Shown one piece after another: positions 61,333-64,000 of a stretch of DNA of 64,000 nucleotides. The stretch is from Aquila chrysaetos chrysaetos (Eukaryota; Chordata; Aves; Accipitriformes; Accipitridae). The stretch lies in NCBI RefSeq assembly GCF_900496995.4, contig NC_044008.1, positions 186,001-250,000 of the forward strand, in the 5' to 3' direction. Within the stretch, counting starts at the first letter, position 1, and each line of letters opens with the position of its first letter. The position numbers and the translations under genes were made by a program. The notes below the pieces were generated by a model. It had not been told where the DNA came from. It searched no databases and saw nothing but the letters and a program-made list of their open reading frames with translations.

Positions 61333-61822
61333 TCATAGAATCACAGAATGGTTTGGGTTGGAAGGGACCTAAAAGATCATCTAGTTCCAACCCCCTTGCC
61401 CTGAGCAGGGACACCTTCCACTAGACCAGGTTGCTCAAAGCCCCGTCCAACCTGACCTTGAACACTTCCAGGGATGGGGCAGCCACAGCTTCTCTGGGCA
61501 ACCTGTTCCCTCAGTGCCTCACCACCCTCACAGTGAAGAACTTCTTCCTTAAATCTAATCTAAATCTACCCTCTTTCAGTTTAAAGCCCTTACCCCTTGT
61601 CCTATCACTACATGCCCTTGTGAAAAGTCCCTCCCTAGCTTTCCTGTAGGCCCCTTTTAGGTACTGGCAGGCTGCTGTAAGGTCTCCCTGGAGCCTTCTC
61701 TTCTCCAGGCTGAACAACCCCTACTCTCTCAGCCTGTCCTCATAGGAGAGGTGCTCCAGCCCTTTGGTCATCTTCATGGCCCTCCTCTGGACCCGTTCCA
61801 ACAGGCCCATGTCCTTGAGTTG
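61333..61822 (-). mobile_element. CR1 LINE copy, 3' part
   Basis: The + strand starts CATAGAATCACAGAATGGTT and runs through GGAAGGGACCTAAAAGATC, CCTGACCTTGAACACTTCC, AACCTGTTCCCTCAGTGCC and AAGGTCTCCCTGGAGCCTTC, the reverse complement of a young avian CR1 3' end. About 490 bases remain and divergence is low, so this is the youngest CR1 copy in the window. It is antisense to SHANK3. Confidence 0.95.
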
Positions 61823-64000
61823 TTTTCTCTCTTAAATATGAATGTTAATACTTCCCAGAGTATGTCTCTGCAGTATAAAGTTTGATATAAAATTAGGTGG
61901 GTTTTATGCCGGGACCTTCCTTCAACCAATGCTTGTGCTTGTGCACCCGTGCATGCCTGTCAGTGCTTTTTTTCCATTAGCCATGTATTTTAATACTGAA
62001 CAACATAATCTGACAGAGAGGAAGAGTCCTAGAGGCTAAATAAGCAGGTAGGAAGGTATAGACTATGTTTATTTTTTATTCATGGGTCCCTGAAAGAATG
62101 ATATGTATCGTGCTTCTCATTGAGAACTGAAAGAGAACAGAGCTAGTGTTTCTCAAAGGTTTTGAACTCCTGATTTCTCACACCAGCAAGCGGCCAGCAA
62201 GCGGCTGCCTCTTCCTTAGTACCTGCAGTAGGACAAGCCATAGTTGATAAGCATGCTGACTCGCTAATACGGTCAGCGATGAAATAGATAACGCTGACCT
62301 CTGTTTGCTGTACGAATGCGTGCTGCCAAGTGCCAGTTATCTGTGCCTGAGAAAAATGAGCTGTAACATCAGCTCGGTGGCTTTCTGTCTCACATGGTGG
62401 CTTTTCTGGGTGGTGGTGTGCAGGCAGGCAGGCTGGCACCATGCCGGGCAGCACAGGTGCTCTGCTGGCTCCTGCCCTCTGCCCCGGCAGGGTCATTTGC
62501 TTCTCTCTGGGCAAAGCTGTTTAATTTTTTCAAAACAGTGCCTGTTTAATTCACAGAACCAAAAAGATGCTATTAAGGGGACAAGGGACCGAAACAGGCC
62601 CTGGGGTTAAATTTTGAAGTTGGAAGTGGGCTGAAGGAGTGAGTGAGGATGTGCTGTTACTTCTGATGCCTGGGCTGAGTGTCCTTCTCCCGGTCCAGTG
62701 GGGACGCGCTGCGGTGGTGGCAGGAGCTCTGGTGCTGCGGGTCCATTGCAGCCGCTGGAAGTGCTGCCGAGCACTTGGAGAAGACAGGGATCGGGTCAGT
62801 CTCTTTGGAAATCCGAATAGATGGTTGTGTTCAGGCCTCAACTCTTCAACACCTTCATGGACAGAACATGCTTATGCCGCTGTGTGGCTCTGTGCTGCAT
62901 CTATCCCTTGGACATGGCGTGCACCTCCAGTCTCTCATTGCAAGGGTGATGATGTGGTCTAGGGGAATAACAAGGGTGGGCAGAAGTGTGGTGTGCTTCT
63001 GTGTGATGAGTGGAGCAGGACTCAGCCTGGGAAAGCAGCAGCTGCTGGGGGAGCACTGCCGAGGCAGGGAGAGTGGTTGTTGACTTCGCCTTCCAGCACA
63101 AAACCCAGGAGCATTAAACGGAGCTGACAGGCTGTGGCTTTAAAACGAAATGCTGAAACAAGACTGAACGCTGTCTTCTCCTCCTGCAGAAAGCATGGAG
63201 GGGAGGAGAAACAAACAAGGAGGAAAACAAAGTGATGGGAACAAGGAAAAGTTGAGGGCCAAAATGCAAAGCGAGGGACCTGGGAGGGGAAATGGTGGCT
63301 GCCGATGGGGACAGGCTGTTGCGAGGCCGACCTCTGGTGCTGCCAGCATGGCCTTCCTGCTCTTTGCCTGCAAGAGCGGATGCTGCAAAGAGCCTGCTGC
63401 CCTACCACTGCGGTGGAGGGGATATGGCAATGTGCTGCAGCACCCGTGCTGGGCTCTGTGGCTCGGCAGGCTCTGGCCAAGGCAGGTTCCCACGGCCGAC
63501 CCACTCCGCCAGCACTGCCGCCCTGGCCCCACAGCCAGCTGGGACTGCGGCAGCGGGGGCCGCAGCTGTAGGAAATATGGGTTATAAACATTTGATGACT
63601 TTGGGTCCTGAGGAGGGAGGGAAACTGCTTACGGTACCAGGGAAACCTGCTGCGGTCACAGGGTGAGATGGGGAAGCGTGACTTTCCGTGCGGAGGGCTC
63701 TTCTCCTCCGCTCCTCCCGCTGGGAAGACCTCGCTGGATGCCTCCGGCTCCTGGCAGGACTCACCGTGCTGCCGTTCATCCCACCTTGGTTTGCACACCT
63801 ATAAAGTCCGTGGTGAAGAAGCCAATAGACTCTTTACACCCTATTGGGGATTTTAAAGTGATATTTTGCTATTATACTGTTATTAGGCCATAAAATATTC
63901 TTTGACACTTCTCATATTTTATAGGATGTTATAACATACAGGGTTTGAATCTGCCCTGAACCCTACAAAATGTGTTAGAGGGGATTTGTGAAGTCTCATC
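61823..64000 (+). other. SHANK3: SHANK3 intron 1, right end of window
   Basis: No exon recognised. A GC-rich stretch at 63300-63780 has some CpG but overlapping open frames on both strands and no known domain. The terminal 200 bases are AT-rich. Confidence 0.45.

Overview
This window is vertebrate nuclear DNA, almost certainly from a bird and probably a neoavian (non-galliform) one. The evidence is several CR1 LINE fragments, including two in the classic antisense 3'-end form, and a solo LTR of a TG...CA type common in neoavian genomes. GC-rich CpG islands and minisatellites and a very low coding density fit the same picture. There is no bacterial-type gene organisation. Nearly all long open frames are by-products of GC-rich or repetitive sequence.

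Only one protein-coding gene can be named with confidence. Its first coding exon lies on the + strand at 25862-26119 and encodes the N-terminus of a SHANK postsynaptic scaffold protein, best matched to SHANK3. The exon ends at a consensus splice donor directly after the conserved IVVRIGIPDLQQT segment, the start of the SPN (ubiquitin-like) domain. No second SHANK exon could be found in the remaining 37.9 kb, so everything from 26120 to the right edge reads as SHANK3 intron 1.

Layout. 1-1900 is a strong CpG island with a candidate first exon (donor at 1399/1400) and an RFX X-box-like site. 1915-2450 is a degenerate minisatellite. 2470-25100 is GC-rich non-coding DNA containing a ZNF143-type site (6194-6215), a recent 35-bp VNTR (9889-10076), one isolated 50-bp exon candidate with good splice sites (10548-10597), a 57-bp repeat (12618-12768) and an AT-rich pocket (20640-21240). 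25100-25780 is a GC-rich minisatellite ending at the SHANK3 exon, which sits in a second CpG island (25580-26650). The intron is GC-rich to about 38.7 kb, with a CpG-rich pocket at 37950-38570. It then becomes AT-rich, with CpG-rich pockets at 49155-49630 and 50940-51300. CR1 copies lie at 49918-50051, 52285-53550, about 56470-56975 and 61333-61822, and the solo LTR is at 54894-55457. A region at 58915-61195 carries an unusually long open frame and protein-like antisense readings.

How the parts relate: the promoter at 25.6-26.1 kb drives SHANK3. The CpG island at the left edge, the isolated 50-bp exon and the acceptor at 25780/25781 could be upstream 5'-UTR exons of the same gene or parts of an unrelated transcript. 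RNA data would be needed to decide. No tRNA, rRNA, CRISPR array or intact mobile element was seen.
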